NCBI GenBank assembly: GCA_964448285.1
Contig: CAYUWG010000048.1
Span: 1-30,556, forward strand
Source: CAYUWG01 sp964448285
GTDB taxonomy: Bacteria > Bacteroidota > Ignavibacteria > SZUA-365
DNA length: 30,556 nucleotides
Direction: 5' to 3'
Part shown: one piece after another, positions 13,484 through 21,962 of the stretch
Numbering within the stretch: the first letter of the stretch is position 1
Layout of the letters: the number at the start of each line of letters is the position of its first letter
Program-made: the position numbers and the translations under genes
Notes under the pieces: generated by a model
Seen by the model: only the letters and a program-made list of their open reading frames with translations
Databases searched by the model: none
Told to the model about the DNA's origin: nothing

Positions 13484-15496
13484 CTATTGTTTTCCGACAA
13501 CGATGGGACGATATCCCGCTTTGTACAACGAGTCCTGATAGATCAAATCCTCGACGCGCTCTAAACTCTTCTTTGCCAATTTGAAATCCGGCTTTATGAG
13601 CAGCGCCTGTTTGAACAAGCCCGTCGCAGCGCCATACTCTTTTCTATTGATATACATATCTCCAAGGGGAACCATCGCCGGCGCGTAATCCTGCTGGATG
13701 GTGATCGCCTGGCTGAGAAACGCGATGGCGTTGTTCGTATCGCTCAGCGCAAGGAAGCACAGGCCGAGCAGTGTATTCGTGCGCACGGAGTTCCGGTCGA
13801 GTTCATACGACTGCTGGAGAAGCTGCATGGCCTCGCGCGGGTAGTTGCTTTGCAGAAGTCGTGCGGCTTGCGTGTTCAACTGCGATGCGTTTTGCGGAAG
13901 GATGTGCACCTTCTTCGGAACGTACGGAATGACTTCCATGATTTCCGGACGCTGTTCATTCGATGCGAAAACCGGATTGGCGTTCACCACTTCGAGCCGT
14001 TCCCTCAACGTTGCGATGAACTGCACGTTGGACGTTGCGAGGTGCAGTTCCAACGCGGCGAGATTTCCGATGAGCGGAACGACCTCCGGTGAAACGACGC
14101 CGAACAAGTCGATGATCTTTCTCTCGCCGTAATACCCGATCGGACCGACGACGTGCGTGGCGATTGTCGCGTCGGGCGGCGTTTGCACGTTGATCCACTT
14201 TGCAGCGGCAACCTGACGGTCGTTGACATAGGTGACCGCTTTGTAATGGTCAGTCCGCTTTTCCTTCCAACCGATAAGGGCAAGCAGGACAGCGACGCCA
14301 AAGAGTATCAGGCTTACCGTGTTGCCTGTCGTCCGCATCAGCTTGATGGGAATGGCCGTGAGTAATCGTTCGAACACTCTCCGCACCGACCAGACGGCGC
14401 AGAGGATATAGAACGGCGTCGTCGGCGTGAGGTATCTTCCATCGTTGAAAAGAAAAGGAAGGAAGACTGCATACGTTGCGACAGTCCCGAGTGTGAAGAG
14501 AAACGCAAATGCCATCGCGTTGCTTCTGCGTTTGATGACATCGAGAACGAAGAAGACGATGCCAATGAGAAACGGAAAGACGAGAATGGCACCGAGGGAA
14601 GTCGCGTAATAGCCGAAGGTGGCTTCCGCGAAAAACTCCGACGGCACTTCGCTGAAGAACGCAAGGCGCGCATGCACGGAGTTGGGAAACACCGTCCCGC
14701 TCAACGCAAGATTGAACGAAGCATACCCCGCGAGAAGCACGACGAAAGCAATAATCCCGATGAGCAATCCTCGTTTATTCATCAGCCATCCGTTCCAATC
14801 CGAAACGCTGTCGCGGCTGCCGAATCGTTGAACGAGCACATGCAAGCCCATCGCGATGAGAAGCACCAGCGCATCCGGTCGGGTCCAAAGCGCTAACCCC
14901 GTGAGCACGAAGAAGTGGATGGGTTTGCGTACGATGAAATAGTATGCAGCCGCAACGACTAACGCAGTGAAGAACATCGTAGGCATACCGGAGACGGAAG
15001 CGCTGTGTATGCGCGGTGTGAGAACGAACAGGAGCGTTACGACGAGCGCGAGCCAGTGCTCCGTTTGAAAAAGCTCCTTGGCAAGGCGATAGACAAAAAG
15101 GGCAGCGATGGCGAAACTGCCGACGCCGAGAAAGAACGAAAGGGTGAACTCGCTTGAGAAGAGGAATCCGAACAGCGCTGCTATGAAGACATAGAGGGGC
15201 GACGTACTTCCGGAGGCGATCATGTCCGTAGCGTAAAAGGAATAAGCCCCGAACTCACGGAGGTTCTTCGCATAGGTCAGCGCAATCCACGACTCCTCGA
15301 GCGGGAAGCCTAAACCCGCGGCGAATTCCTCCATTGGGAGGATGTAGAGAAGTCCGGCAACGACGCAGAGGGCGACGAGTGCAACGGAAACGATGCCATT
15401 CAAACCGAGTGAAAGCTGATACGGTATCCGAAGGCTCAGCGTGCGGTCAGCGGTGGAGGATTCTCTTCGATGCGGTTTCTTCTGTTGTTGTTTCAT
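13484..15496 (-). CDS. Membrane glycosyltransferase-like protein (PMT/ArnT type) with TPR tail
   Basis: 670 residues. After a basic N-terminus there are about ten hydrophobic helices (residues about 30-415). An acidic loop after the first helix (LGFPLEESWIALTYAKNLREFGAYSF) is followed by STSPLYVF, a pattern seen in lipid-linked-sugar glycosyltransferases of the GT39/GT-C type. A soluble part (about 420-545, TYVNDRQVAAAKWIN, IGYYGERKIIDLFGVVS) follows. The last 120 residues contain three TPR-like helix pairs (AREAMQ-like, TNTLLGLCFLALSDTNNAIAF, APAMVPLGDMYINRKEYGAA, FKQALLIKPDFKLAK). It heads the operon with the glycosidase, suggesting joint glycan metabolism. Substrate unknown. Confidence 0.8.
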   Translation of the reverse strand: MKQQQKKPHRRESSTADRTLSLRIPYQLSLGLNGIVSVALVALCVVAGLLYILPMEEFAAGLGFPLEESWIALTYAKNLREFGAYSFYATDMIASGSTSPLYVFIAALFGFLFSSEFTLSFFLGVGSFAIAALFVYRLAKELFQTEHWLALVVTLLFVLTPRIHSASVSGMPTMFFTALVVAAAYYFIVRKPIHFFVLTGLALWTRPDALVLLIAMGLHVLVQRFGSRDSVSDWNGWLMNKRGLLIGIIAFVVLLAGYASFNLALSGTVFPNSVHARLAFFSEVPSEFFAEATFGYYATSLGAILVFPFLIGIVFFVLDVIKRRSNAMAFAFLFTLGTVATYAVFLPFLFNDGRYLTPTTPFYILCAVWSVRRVFERLLTAIPIKLMRTTGNTVSLILFGVAVLLALIGWKEKRTDHYKAVTYVNDRQVAAAKWINVQTPPDATIATHVVGPIGYYGERKIIDLFGVVSPEVVPLIGNLAALELHLATSNVQFIATLRERLEVVNANPVFASNEQRPEIMEVIPYVPKKVHILPQNASQLNTQAARLLQSNYPREAMQLLQQSYELDRNSVRTNTLLGLCFLALSDTNNAIAFLSQAITIQQDYAPAMVPLGDMYINRKEYGAATGLFKQALLIKPDFKLAKKSLERVEDLIYQDSLYKAGYRPIVVGKQ

Positions 15497-15716
15497 TGGC
15501 AGGGAGGGCGTCGTTCATTCAAAAACACCGCAGAATATAGGGATAACGGATGAATTCGAGCCGGAGGCAGAAAGAGCAGATTCATTCCATCGCCGCCATC
15601 ACCGGTTTTGAGATTTCATGAAGGGAAAAATCGGTGCAGCGAAAAAAAGAGTAGCATGTGATGCACGCATGATGTAGATTTGAATCGCAACTTTCACGGC
15701 TGATTCCGGATCACAC

Positions 15717-16268
15717 ATGGCCACCAGAATCTTACTTTTATTCACCTTCCTTCTTCTGCTTGCAAGCGCGGGCTGCACGGTCACGCGCGAGGTACCGATA
15801 AGCGGGAAGCGTTCATTCACCGGGCAAGATGAGTTCAAGATTCCTTTTCCCGTCCGCGTCGAGTCGGGTATCGACTCTTACGCTTTCGATCGGTCGGCAA
15901 GTTTTATCCGGATTCAGGATGAGCGGTACATCGAAGGCGTGGCGTACTCACAGCATTACAGGGAGACGGACTATCGACTGCTTCCCATGAAGGACGTGAG
16001 CAAGATCTGGATAGGCGAGAAAATCTCGGTCGAGACGAAGGATAGAGATTGGTACGAGTTCGAGAAGGAGCTTTCCTACTTCGAAGTGAAGGGAGGCAAG
16101 CTCGTCGCGTTGCACGGCATCGAGAAGTCTGAGGGTGGGGAGTCGGTGACCGTGCCGGTAGCCGAGTTGATCTGGCTTCATTACGAAGGATTGGATTTCA
16201 CCGTACCGGGTGTTGCTTTCGGCTCGGTGATCTTTGCGTCTGCTCTTCTCCTGTATTTGCTGAATTGA
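15717..16268 (+). CDS. Lipoprotein with C-terminal membrane segment
   Basis: 183 residues. The signal peptide ends in the lipobox LASAGC, followed by CTVTREVPISGK. The middle is predicted soluble, rich in beta strands (FIRIQDERYIEGVAY, DVSKIWIGEKISVETKD). The C-terminus has one hydrophobic helix (VPGVAFGSVIFASALLLYLLN). The architecture parallels the shorter lipoprotein at 20130-20507, which also starts CTVT after its lipobox and ends with a membrane helix. The start ATG (15717) has no strong ribosome binding site. The 220 bp upstream contain no gene. Function unknown. Confidence 0.8.
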   Translation: MATRILLLFTFLLLLASAGCTVTREVPISGKRSFTGQDEFKIPFPVRVESGIDSYAFDRSASFIRIQDERYIEGVAYSQHYRETDYRLLPMKDVSKIWIGEKISVETKDRDWYEFEKELSYFEVKGGKLVALHGIEKSEGGESVTVPVAELIWLHYEGLDFTVPGVAFGSVIFASALLLYLLN

Positions 16269-16436
16269 TTCCGTGTTGATGATGACTCAGGGAATGCTTC
16301 TCCTTCGGTGGATTGAAGTACTTCACGACACAAAAGACCATCAATCAAGAGGATTGGTTTTCAAAATTTCATGATGCTGTATGGGCTGAGTTTGAAATGG
16401 AGTAAGAACGGTAGTAGTCGAATCCGGCAGCGCTTA

Positions 16437-17579
16437 TCAGTACTTCTCGAAGCGGATCTCGATTTCGATGCTGCGCATTTCCCTGTGTGTGCGTTCTGTG
16501 ATGGGAACACCCCTTCCCATTGCTTTCCAGAGAATCCTTCGCTCCTGCTTCAGTTGTCGATAGAGTGGTGATTTCTCCATCATGAATGCATCGATCATGT
16601 TCCGCGTGTGATAGGCACGCAGCGTCGCTAACTTGCTGTTGCCGCTTTCGCCTTCGAGCAATTCACCCTGCCGGATTTCGATGACCTCATTGACGATGGT
16701 GGAATCGATGTACTTCCCCGGCGTCAGCCCTCGCGGATCGACGAAGCCATACACGGCGCCATACATCGCAATGTCTCTTCTCCCCGATGCGTTCAGGACC
16801 TGAAGGTTCGACTGTATGTATTCGAAGACTCGATCCATTTCCCTGTCAACGCTGCGTGCGAGCGTCTCGTAATCTTCATCGTTCAAATCGATGTAGTGCG
16901 CGTCCTTCAGCTCTCCGGCGTTCTTCCGTTGCAGCAGCCAGCGATAGTTGAGGCTCGTGTTCGGATAGTAATAGCCGGTGACGAAGAACGGTATTGTCGA
17001 GCGATAGGGTTTTGGCGTGACGAACTGAGGCGGCTGAGGTCGCGGAGGCGTCCATCCTTCGGGATAGAAGAGCACGAAACAAAACTCGCCGTTCAACAGC
17101 CACTTCAAGGCGAATCCCAATCGTTCATACATGAAGCTGCGCGCCTCTTCGTTCAGGAAATCATGTCCTTCCGAACCGAAAAAAAATGTCCGCGCGGTTG
17201 TGAGCCGCCAGTGATTCCCATTGGCGATGTACCGGTTTTCAAGAGGCAGCTTCGACGTACCCATGACGCCCATTTCGAAAACCTCATACGACGACGGATG
17301 CAGCGTCAGGTAGAAGGATGGATTCGAGGGTGGGATATAGACGGTGAGCGGCAAGGATTTGCTGAAGAGGTACGGTACTTCCTTTCGTGTGAGGATATCG
17401 CGCGCCTGATCCCATGTCATTCCTAAGCGAATGCCGTGGATCGCAATATTCAAGCTTGTCATGGATGGCTCAAGTCGCGAAACGGGGTCTTCCGCGAGAT
17501 CGAGTGTCCGTGCGGTTTGCGCAAGAGCGCTCGTCGAAATGAACAACGCGCTCAGCAGGATTAGTATTGCTCGTTTCAT
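16437..17579 (-). CDS. Exported protein of unknown function with OmpA-like C-terminal hints
   Basis: 380 residues from ATG 17577-17579, immediately before a signal peptide (MKRAILILLSALFISTSALA). A longer frame up to 17894 is rejected because it overlaps the upstream gene at 17593-18090. The N-terminal part has IHGIRLGMTWDQARDIL, reminiscent of small periplasmic domains. The C-terminal third (IAMYGAVYGFVDPRGLTPGKYID, then LATLRAYHTRNMIDAFM) has the spacing of a divergent OmpA-like peptidoglycan-binding domain, where LRA resembles the usual LSxxRA. It is the second gene of a two-gene operon with the Cys-rich protein (13-nt gap). Function not identified. Confidence 0.72.
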   Translation of the reverse strand: MKRAILILLSALFISTSALAQTARTLDLAEDPVSRLEPSMTSLNIAIHGIRLGMTWDQARDILTRKEVPYLFSKSLPLTVYIPPSNPSFYLTLHPSSYEVFEMGVMGTSKLPLENRYIANGNHWRLTTARTFFFGSEGHDFLNEEARSFMYERLGFALKWLLNGEFCFVLFYPEGWTPPRPQPPQFVTPKPYRSTIPFFVTGYYYPNTSLNYRWLLQRKNAGELKDAHYIDLNDEDYETLARSVDREMDRVFEYIQSNLQVLNASGRRDIAMYGAVYGFVDPRGLTPGKYIDSTIVNEVIEIRQGELLEGESGNSKLATLRAYHTRNMIDAFMMEKSPLYRQLKQERRILWKAMGRGVPITERTHREMRSIEIEIRFEKY

Positions 17580-17592
17580 TGCATCACCGTCT

Positions 17593-18090
17593 TCAACGCA
17601 CGCGGCACTGAGAGTTGAGCATCGTGATTTCATCCCGTACGGAAAAGAGTGTTGGGGGATGATAAATGCCGAAGCGTGGAAGCGCACGCTGAAGAGGCCA
17701 TCGTTCGGGGTTCGTGGCGTATTCATACGCCGCGTCGTTGCGTGCGCGAAGTTTGAACGAATACCCCGAAGAGATGCAAGCATCGCGGAGAAGCTGATCG
17801 ATCTCTGCGGAGTTCTTTCGATACATGTGCGCCGGTGTGCACTTGCCATGCGGACATGAGTGACAAACCCATGCCCGCGGGTCCTGCCCTTCATGATGCA
17901 TCAGAGCGAGCGAAGGCGCGTGCATGTGTCTCGCTTCCTGTTTCATCGGACAGATACAACCCGTGCGGCAGTATGTAAGATGATAGTCCTCCCATGACGT
18001 AACGACGGAACCGCTGCTTTCCTGTGCCAGGAGTTTCCCCTGCATGAGGGTAACGGTTAGGATTCCCACGAAAAAAAACTGAATACGCAT
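17593..18090 (-). CDS. Exported Cys/His-rich small protein
   Basis: 165 residues with a signal peptide (MRIQFFFVGILTVTLMQGKLLAQ). The mature part has YCRTGCICPMKQEARHMH and then WVCHSCPHGKCTPAHMY, eight or so Cys with several His. This looks like a metal-binding or disulfide-stabilised knuckle; there is no CxxCH heme motif. The C-terminal half (DAAYEYATNPERWPL, FGIYHPPTLFSVRDEI) is without recognised family. It is 13 nt upstream of the exported gene at 16437-17579, same strand, so probably co-expressed. Confidence 0.7.
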   Translation of the reverse strand: MRIQFFFVGILTVTLMQGKLLAQESSGSVVTSWEDYHLTYCRTGCICPMKQEARHMHAPSLALMHHEGQDPRAWVCHSCPHGKCTPAHMYRKNSAEIDQLLRDACISSGYSFKLRARNDAAYEYATNPERWPLQRALPRFGIYHPPTLFSVRDEITMLNSQCRVR

Positions 18091-18243
18091 TCATTCCTCC
18101 TCGTTCTATTTGATTCTTCCACTGCATTTGGCAAGAGCCGGTTCACTGTTTCGTTGTGGAAGGGCTATCAACATAGGGATTTTGCTCCTGACCTGATAAT
18201 GGTACTGATATTTCATTGCGAATTCAGTAGCTTTTCAACGGCT

Positions 18244-18783
18244 ATGAAATTCATCCGACTTGCTCCTGTACTCTTTATCCTTGGAAGCCTCTTACCATCC
18301 ATCCTGATTGCTCAGGAACTCAAACGGGACACGCTCATCGTTCCTTCGGAAGCGTTACGCACACCGCTCCCAGTCGGGAAACTCATCGTCAGCCCGCTGT
18401 ATGAATTCCGGCGACAGATGAATTCCACTCTCTTCATCCCGTCTGATACCGGCACGAACCACTTCCCATCGTATTTGAAGAAGGTCTTCGACTTTTCACT
18501 CAGCGATCGCACGTGGACGGAGAGAAAACTTGCGGAGCGCAGCTACCTTTCATCCCGGAGGCGATCAGCGCAGTTGTCTCTTTCCGATATAAAGAGAGAC
18601 ACTCCGCTCACGTGGGAATCCCTTCTTGAAACTGCCGCTCGGCTCGGTTATGACTATGCGAACGAAAAGTACAACTCACGCAACCTCTCGGAGATCGACT
18701 ATCTCCATTTGCCCCTCAATACCGGGCAGTTCAGAACATTCGACGACGTAAGAAACGAAGCCCTTCAACGCGGTAAACGCTGA
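18244..18783 (+). CDS. Exported protein of unknown function
   Basis: 179 residues from ATG 18244, chosen because it directly precedes a signal peptide (MKFIRLAPVLFILGSLLPS, cleavage near IAQ). Upstream in-frame codons to 18154 look non-coding. The mature part is polar and basic (DFSLSDRTWTERKLAERSY, SSRRRSAQLSLSDIKRD) with no recognised domain. It is divergent from the gene pair ending at 18090 and convergent with the LVIVD gene at 18813. Its end overlaps the hairpin at 18760-18788. Confidence 0.65.
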   Translation: MKFIRLAPVLFILGSLLPSILIAQELKRDTLIVPSEALRTPLPVGKLIVSPLYEFRRQMNSTLFIPSDTGTNHFPSYLKKVFDFSLSDRTWTERKLAERSYLSSRRRSAQLSLSDIKRDTPLTWESLLETAARLGYDYANEKYNSRNLSEIDYLHLPLNTGQFRTFDDVRNEALQRGKR

Positions 18784-18788
18784 AGGGC
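18760..18788. terminator. Hairpin between convergent genes
   Basis: GCCCTTCA (18760-18767) pairs perfectly with TGAAGGGC (18781-18788) around a 13-nt loop. It is placed at the junction of two convergent genes and overlaps the last codons of the plus-strand gene. No T-run follows on either strand, so intrinsic termination is uncertain. Confidence 0.5.
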
Positions 18789-18812
18789 CTGAAGAACGGA
18801 AAGGAGGGAGGT

Positions 18813-19961
18813 TTACGCGATGCTTGAGAGGAAGAAAACCTTCGTCGGGTTCCTCGGGTCAGCGATGTTGTAAATGAAGATGCCGTTGGGCGACGTGATG
18901 AAGAGTAAGTCATCGCGCAAGATCACGTCATACGGATCATCGATGCTGATCGTGGAGATTTCCTTGATCGCGTTCTCATCTTTCACATCGAGAATGCGGA
19001 TGCGAGAACCGTCACAGATGTATGCGATACCGTTGACCACGGAAAGCCCCGCTGGTCCTTCCATCTGATACTCGCCGATCTTCTTCGGCTCGGCCACGTT
19101 CGTTATGTCGATGATGTGGAGAGCATTATCCGCCGGTCCACAGCGCGCACCACTGCGCAGTGTGACGTAGGCGCGATTCCCTTCAACAACAACCGGGTCA
19201 CACGCGCGAGCGTGACGAAACTCCGATACCTTGATCGGGACGCGGATATCTCGCGCGTCGTAGATGAACATGCCGGTCTGGCTGCCGACGAAGAGATAGT
19301 ATTCGTATGCGAAAAGTGTCTCGATGCCGAATCCGATATTTACACGTGCTTCAAGTTTCGGCTTCTTTGGATCGCGAATACTGAAAACGACAAGGTCCGA
19401 CATATCGATGCAGTAAAGCCAATCGTCAACGATGACGAACCGCGCCATCGAACCCGCCTGGCCTTCTCCACCACCGCTGTTTCCGCCGTCCATCGTCGTC
19501 AGTACACCTCGGCCTTTCTCATAAGTGATGACATCGTTTGATTGCGAACAACCGGTTGCTGCGCATCCGCTCGTTCCACCATAGTCCTGGATGCTGTTGT
19601 AGATAGGTTCCGGTCGGGTGTGTCCGCGAAAGACGTTGAGCACGGAATCGATCAGCACCGGTTTTGCCGGGTTGCTGTAGTCGAAGACGAGCAAATCCTC
19701 GTAGTTATCGGCGTAGAGGATAGTGCCTTTCACTGCAACGTCAAGATTCCCTTCAAGCGTTATGTAACCGATGCTGTGCGTGCCCGCCGGGACCGTGATA
19801 TCGTGGATGTTGATCCCGCGGTACACTTCACCGACGATCAATTCATTGTCGGTCAGATAGATTTTCCCGAAGGTCACTGGGATATTCGTATCGACATTCG
19901 CTCTCCAACCCAACGAAAGCGAAACGGTCATTCCGATAAGCAGCAGTGTACGAAGTTTCAT
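18813..19961 (-). CDS. Exported LVIVD-repeat protein
   Basis: 382 residues with a signal peptide (MKLRTLLLIGMTVSLSLG). At least six LVIVD-type repeats: GTILYADNYEDLLVFDYSNP, ADWLYC-like WLYCIDMSDLVVFSIRDPKK, LFVGSQTGMFIYDARDIRVP, AYVTLRSGARC..LHIIDITNVAEP, AYICDGSRIRILDVKD and LFITSPNGIFIYNIADPRNP. The repeat is a strand hairpin that builds a beta-propeller-like surface. An insertion at about residues 130-172 holds two Cys (SGCAATGCSQ) and a Gly-rich loop (MDGGNSGGGEGQAGS). Proteins of this type are cell-surface or periplasmic with unknown roles. Confidence 0.85.
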   Translation of the reverse strand: MKLRTLLLIGMTVSLSLGWRANVDTNIPVTFGKIYLTDNELIVGEVYRGINIHDITVPAGTHSIGYITLEGNLDVAVKGTILYADNYEDLLVFDYSNPAKPVLIDSVLNVFRGHTRPEPIYNSIQDYGGTSGCAATGCSQSNDVITYEKGRGVLTTMDGGNSGGGEGQAGSMARFVIVDDWLYCIDMSDLVVFSIRDPKKPKLEARVNIGFGIETLFAYEYYLFVGSQTGMFIYDARDIRVPIKVSEFRHARACDPVVVEGNRAYVTLRSGARCGPADNALHIIDITNVAEPKKIGEYQMEGPAGLSVVNGIAYICDGSRIRILDVKDENAIKEISTISIDDPYDVILRDDLLFITSPNGIFIYNIADPRNPTKVFFLSSIA

Positions 19962-20129
19962 GATGGATCTCCTGTTTATTTCCGGTTCAACCTACTCAAT
20001 TCATCAGACGAAGTAAAGACACAAGTACGGAACTTTGGTTACTTCTTTTGGAGCAGCGTGTCTGTAATAGTGCCTTGGAGTTTGTCCGGGCAGCGCATAG
20101 TTTGAAATCAACAAGAGGAGTCCTGCATC

Positions 20130-20507
20130 ATGGTTCGCTTTTATCCCCTCATCTGCCTCCCGCTCTTGATGACGGCATGTACCGTCACGCACACGGTGAC
20201 GCGAGAAGACCTTCAGACAACGCCGCCTTCTTCCATCCGCCTGTTCATGAGAGACGGGAGGCTGATCGAACTCGATGAGTTCATTCATTCGGATGAAACG
20301 CTCATCGGCGTCGGCGAGCAACACGAAACGGATGGCACGTTCCCATTCGTCGGGAGGGTTTCGATGGAAGAAATCACACGAATGGAATCACGAGACAGGC
20401 ACTCGGTTTCTCCCTGGGCAATTTCCATTACAGCTTCCGTCGTCGTGCTGACAATGTACATGCTCGCAATGGACAATTCGACGACAATCACCTATCCTAT
20501 CAGGTAA
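20130..20507 (+). CDS. Small lipoprotein, coupled to the barrel protein
   Basis: 125 residues. The lipobox LMTAC gives a mature start CTVTHTVTREDL. The middle (IRLFMRDGRLIELDEFIHSD) has beta-strand character, and one hydrophobic helix (WAISITASVVVLTMYMLAM) lies near the C-terminus. It is followed after 4 nt by the exported barrel-like gene at 20512, so the two are an operon. It resembles the larger lipoprotein at 15717 in its CTVT start and terminal helix. Confidence 0.78.
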   Translation: MVRFYPLICLPLLMTACTVTHTVTREDLQTTPPSSIRLFMRDGRLIELDEFIHSDETLIGVGEQHETDGTFPFVGRVSMEEITRMESRDRHSVSPWAISITASVVVLTMYMLAMDNSTTITYPIR

Positions 20508-20511
20508 ACCT

Positions 20512-21729
20512 ATGAAGCGAATCTTCTTTCTCTTTCTTCTCCTACCGACGATGCACTTGATGGCACAAAACGGGAAAAACACACAGGACGCTGTCGTCAT
20601 GACAAGCCGGCCGCAGGATATCGAAGAAGAGGTCTGGCTCGTGTTGCGTGATAACCGCCTTGTCATTGCGGATCGAAGCACCGTTCGATTCGACACGACC
20701 TTTCTTTCTATCGAGGGGACGTTGAGAAGCTTCAGAGTTCCTGTGAACGATGTGAAGACGTTCCGCAGTGTTCCGCTGAGGCAGGATTTTCGAAACGCAG
20801 CGCTTGCGACGTTCCTTGTTGCATCCGTGCTCACGCTTTCTCCCGAAGGATTACCGGGTTCTTATCCGGGACGCATCGGAACGACGGACGAACAGTTTCC
20901 CGGATTGACCCTTTCGTCTCTTCTCTTCTCTGTTGGTTCCGCCGTTGCGGTCGGTTTTCTCGCACAGTCCCTGCAACGGGACAATCCACCTGTTCCGGTG
21001 AACGATCTCAACGCGACTGCCTGGCATCTTCTGCTCGATGAGCAGCGGTCGAAGTTCCGATTCTCAAGCTCCGTTTCGCTGGTTAATGCGATATCGAAGC
21101 AACGCTGGGTCGATCATCACAAACCTTACGGCTTCAGTGAGCAAACGACGACACCGACATACGCGTTTAACCGCCCGGAAACGGCCGAGCTCAATCTCGC
21201 GCGGTTTCTTTCACTGACGTACATGATTGAACCTTCGATACAATTCGGATTGGCGTATCAGGAAGATGGAGTACAAAGATTCTATGAAGATGCGACGTAC
21301 ATCATTCAGGGTAATCCGCCTCGAACGGTCATTCAGGAAACGTACAGCCAGGCAGGTGTCTCAACGATTTTTCTGACCGCTCAATACAGCCACGCTTTTC
21401 CGGAGTTCAAAAAGATATCGGTTGATGTGACCGGAGGAATTGGAATTTCATCCTATGATGTTCGCGTACGCGGTTTCGATCCGCGATACGGCGAGGAAAA
21501 GATTTCCGTCCCGAGTGAAGCGGGATACTTCGGCGCGCTCGGCGTCAGCTATCACTTCGATCGTGAGCTTTCCATCGGCGTGCAATTCGATTATACGAAT
21601 CACGGTACTCTCGAAATGCCGTCGATCAGCGTCCGCGATTGGACAGGCCGGGCCTATCGAACCGTCGATCCATTCAAACTCGATATGACAAGCACCGGAA
21701 TCGGCGTGAAAGTCGGATTGAGTTTCTGA
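20512..21729 (+). CDS. Exported protein with C-terminal beta-barrel
   Basis: 405 residues with a signal peptide (MKRIFFLFLLLPTMHLMAQ). Residues about 45-90 (EVWLVLRDNRLVIADRST, FLSIEGTLRSFRVPVNDV) look like the soluble beta domain also hinted in the lipoprotein at 20130. Two hydrophobic segments lie near 95-150. The last 210 residues alternate aromatic and polar residues in strands (RFLSLTYMIEPSIQFGLAY, YFGALGVSYHFDRELSIGV, STGIGVKVGLSF), ending in Phe as outer-membrane barrel proteins do. The 4-nt spacing to the upstream lipoprotein implies joint function in the outer membrane. Confidence 0.78.
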   Translation: MKRIFFLFLLLPTMHLMAQNGKNTQDAVVMTSRPQDIEEEVWLVLRDNRLVIADRSTVRFDTTFLSIEGTLRSFRVPVNDVKTFRSVPLRQDFRNAALATFLVASVLTLSPEGLPGSYPGRIGTTDEQFPGLTLSSLLFSVGSAVAVGFLAQSLQRDNPPVPVNDLNATAWHLLLDEQRSKFRFSSSVSLVNAISKQRWVDHHKPYGFSEQTTTPTYAFNRPETAELNLARFLSLTYMIEPSIQFGLAYQEDGVQRFYEDATYIIQGNPPRTVIQETYSQAGVSTIFLTAQYSHAFPEFKKISVDVTGGIGISSYDVRVRGFDPRYGEEKISVPSEAGYFGALGVSYHFDRELSIGVQFDYTNHGTLEMPSISVRDWTGRAYRTVDPFKLDMTSTGIGVKVGLSF

Positions 21730-21827
21730 TTCATTGATCATACGGAAATCCGCTCAGTAGGGCGACCATTCCCGGCTGCCGAGCTTCAAGAGTCGTACGG
21801 CAATTTGTTTTTTCTCACTGCGGTTTT

Positions 21828-21847
21828 GACAAGCAGGAATGCTTGTC
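21828..21847. repeat. Small hairpin of dispersed-repeat type
   Basis: GACAAGC (21828-21834) pairs with GCTTGTC (21841-21847) around AGGAAT. It lies in the 233-bp gene-free gap after the barrel gene, preceded by a TTTTTT stretch. This may be a dispersed repeat or a weak terminator; only one copy is visible here. Confidence 0.4.
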
Positions 21848-21962
21848 CTACTGGTTCGTCTCGTTTCATGTGTGAATGGAAAAGGGAAATCTTTTGTCCG
21901 CGACCGCCATCGTGTAACTTGCCGCCTGATATGCGCGATTCATTCAACAATTCTGAAGCAAT

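Noticed and set aside
16314..16325. 12-bp palindrome TGAAGTACTTCA as terminator between convergent genes
   Set aside because: Too short and without a loop or T-run; a chance occurrence is likely.
17580..17894. N-terminal extension of the exported protein at 16437
   Set aside because: It overlaps the Cys-rich exported gene in another frame, and a signal peptide begins at 17579.
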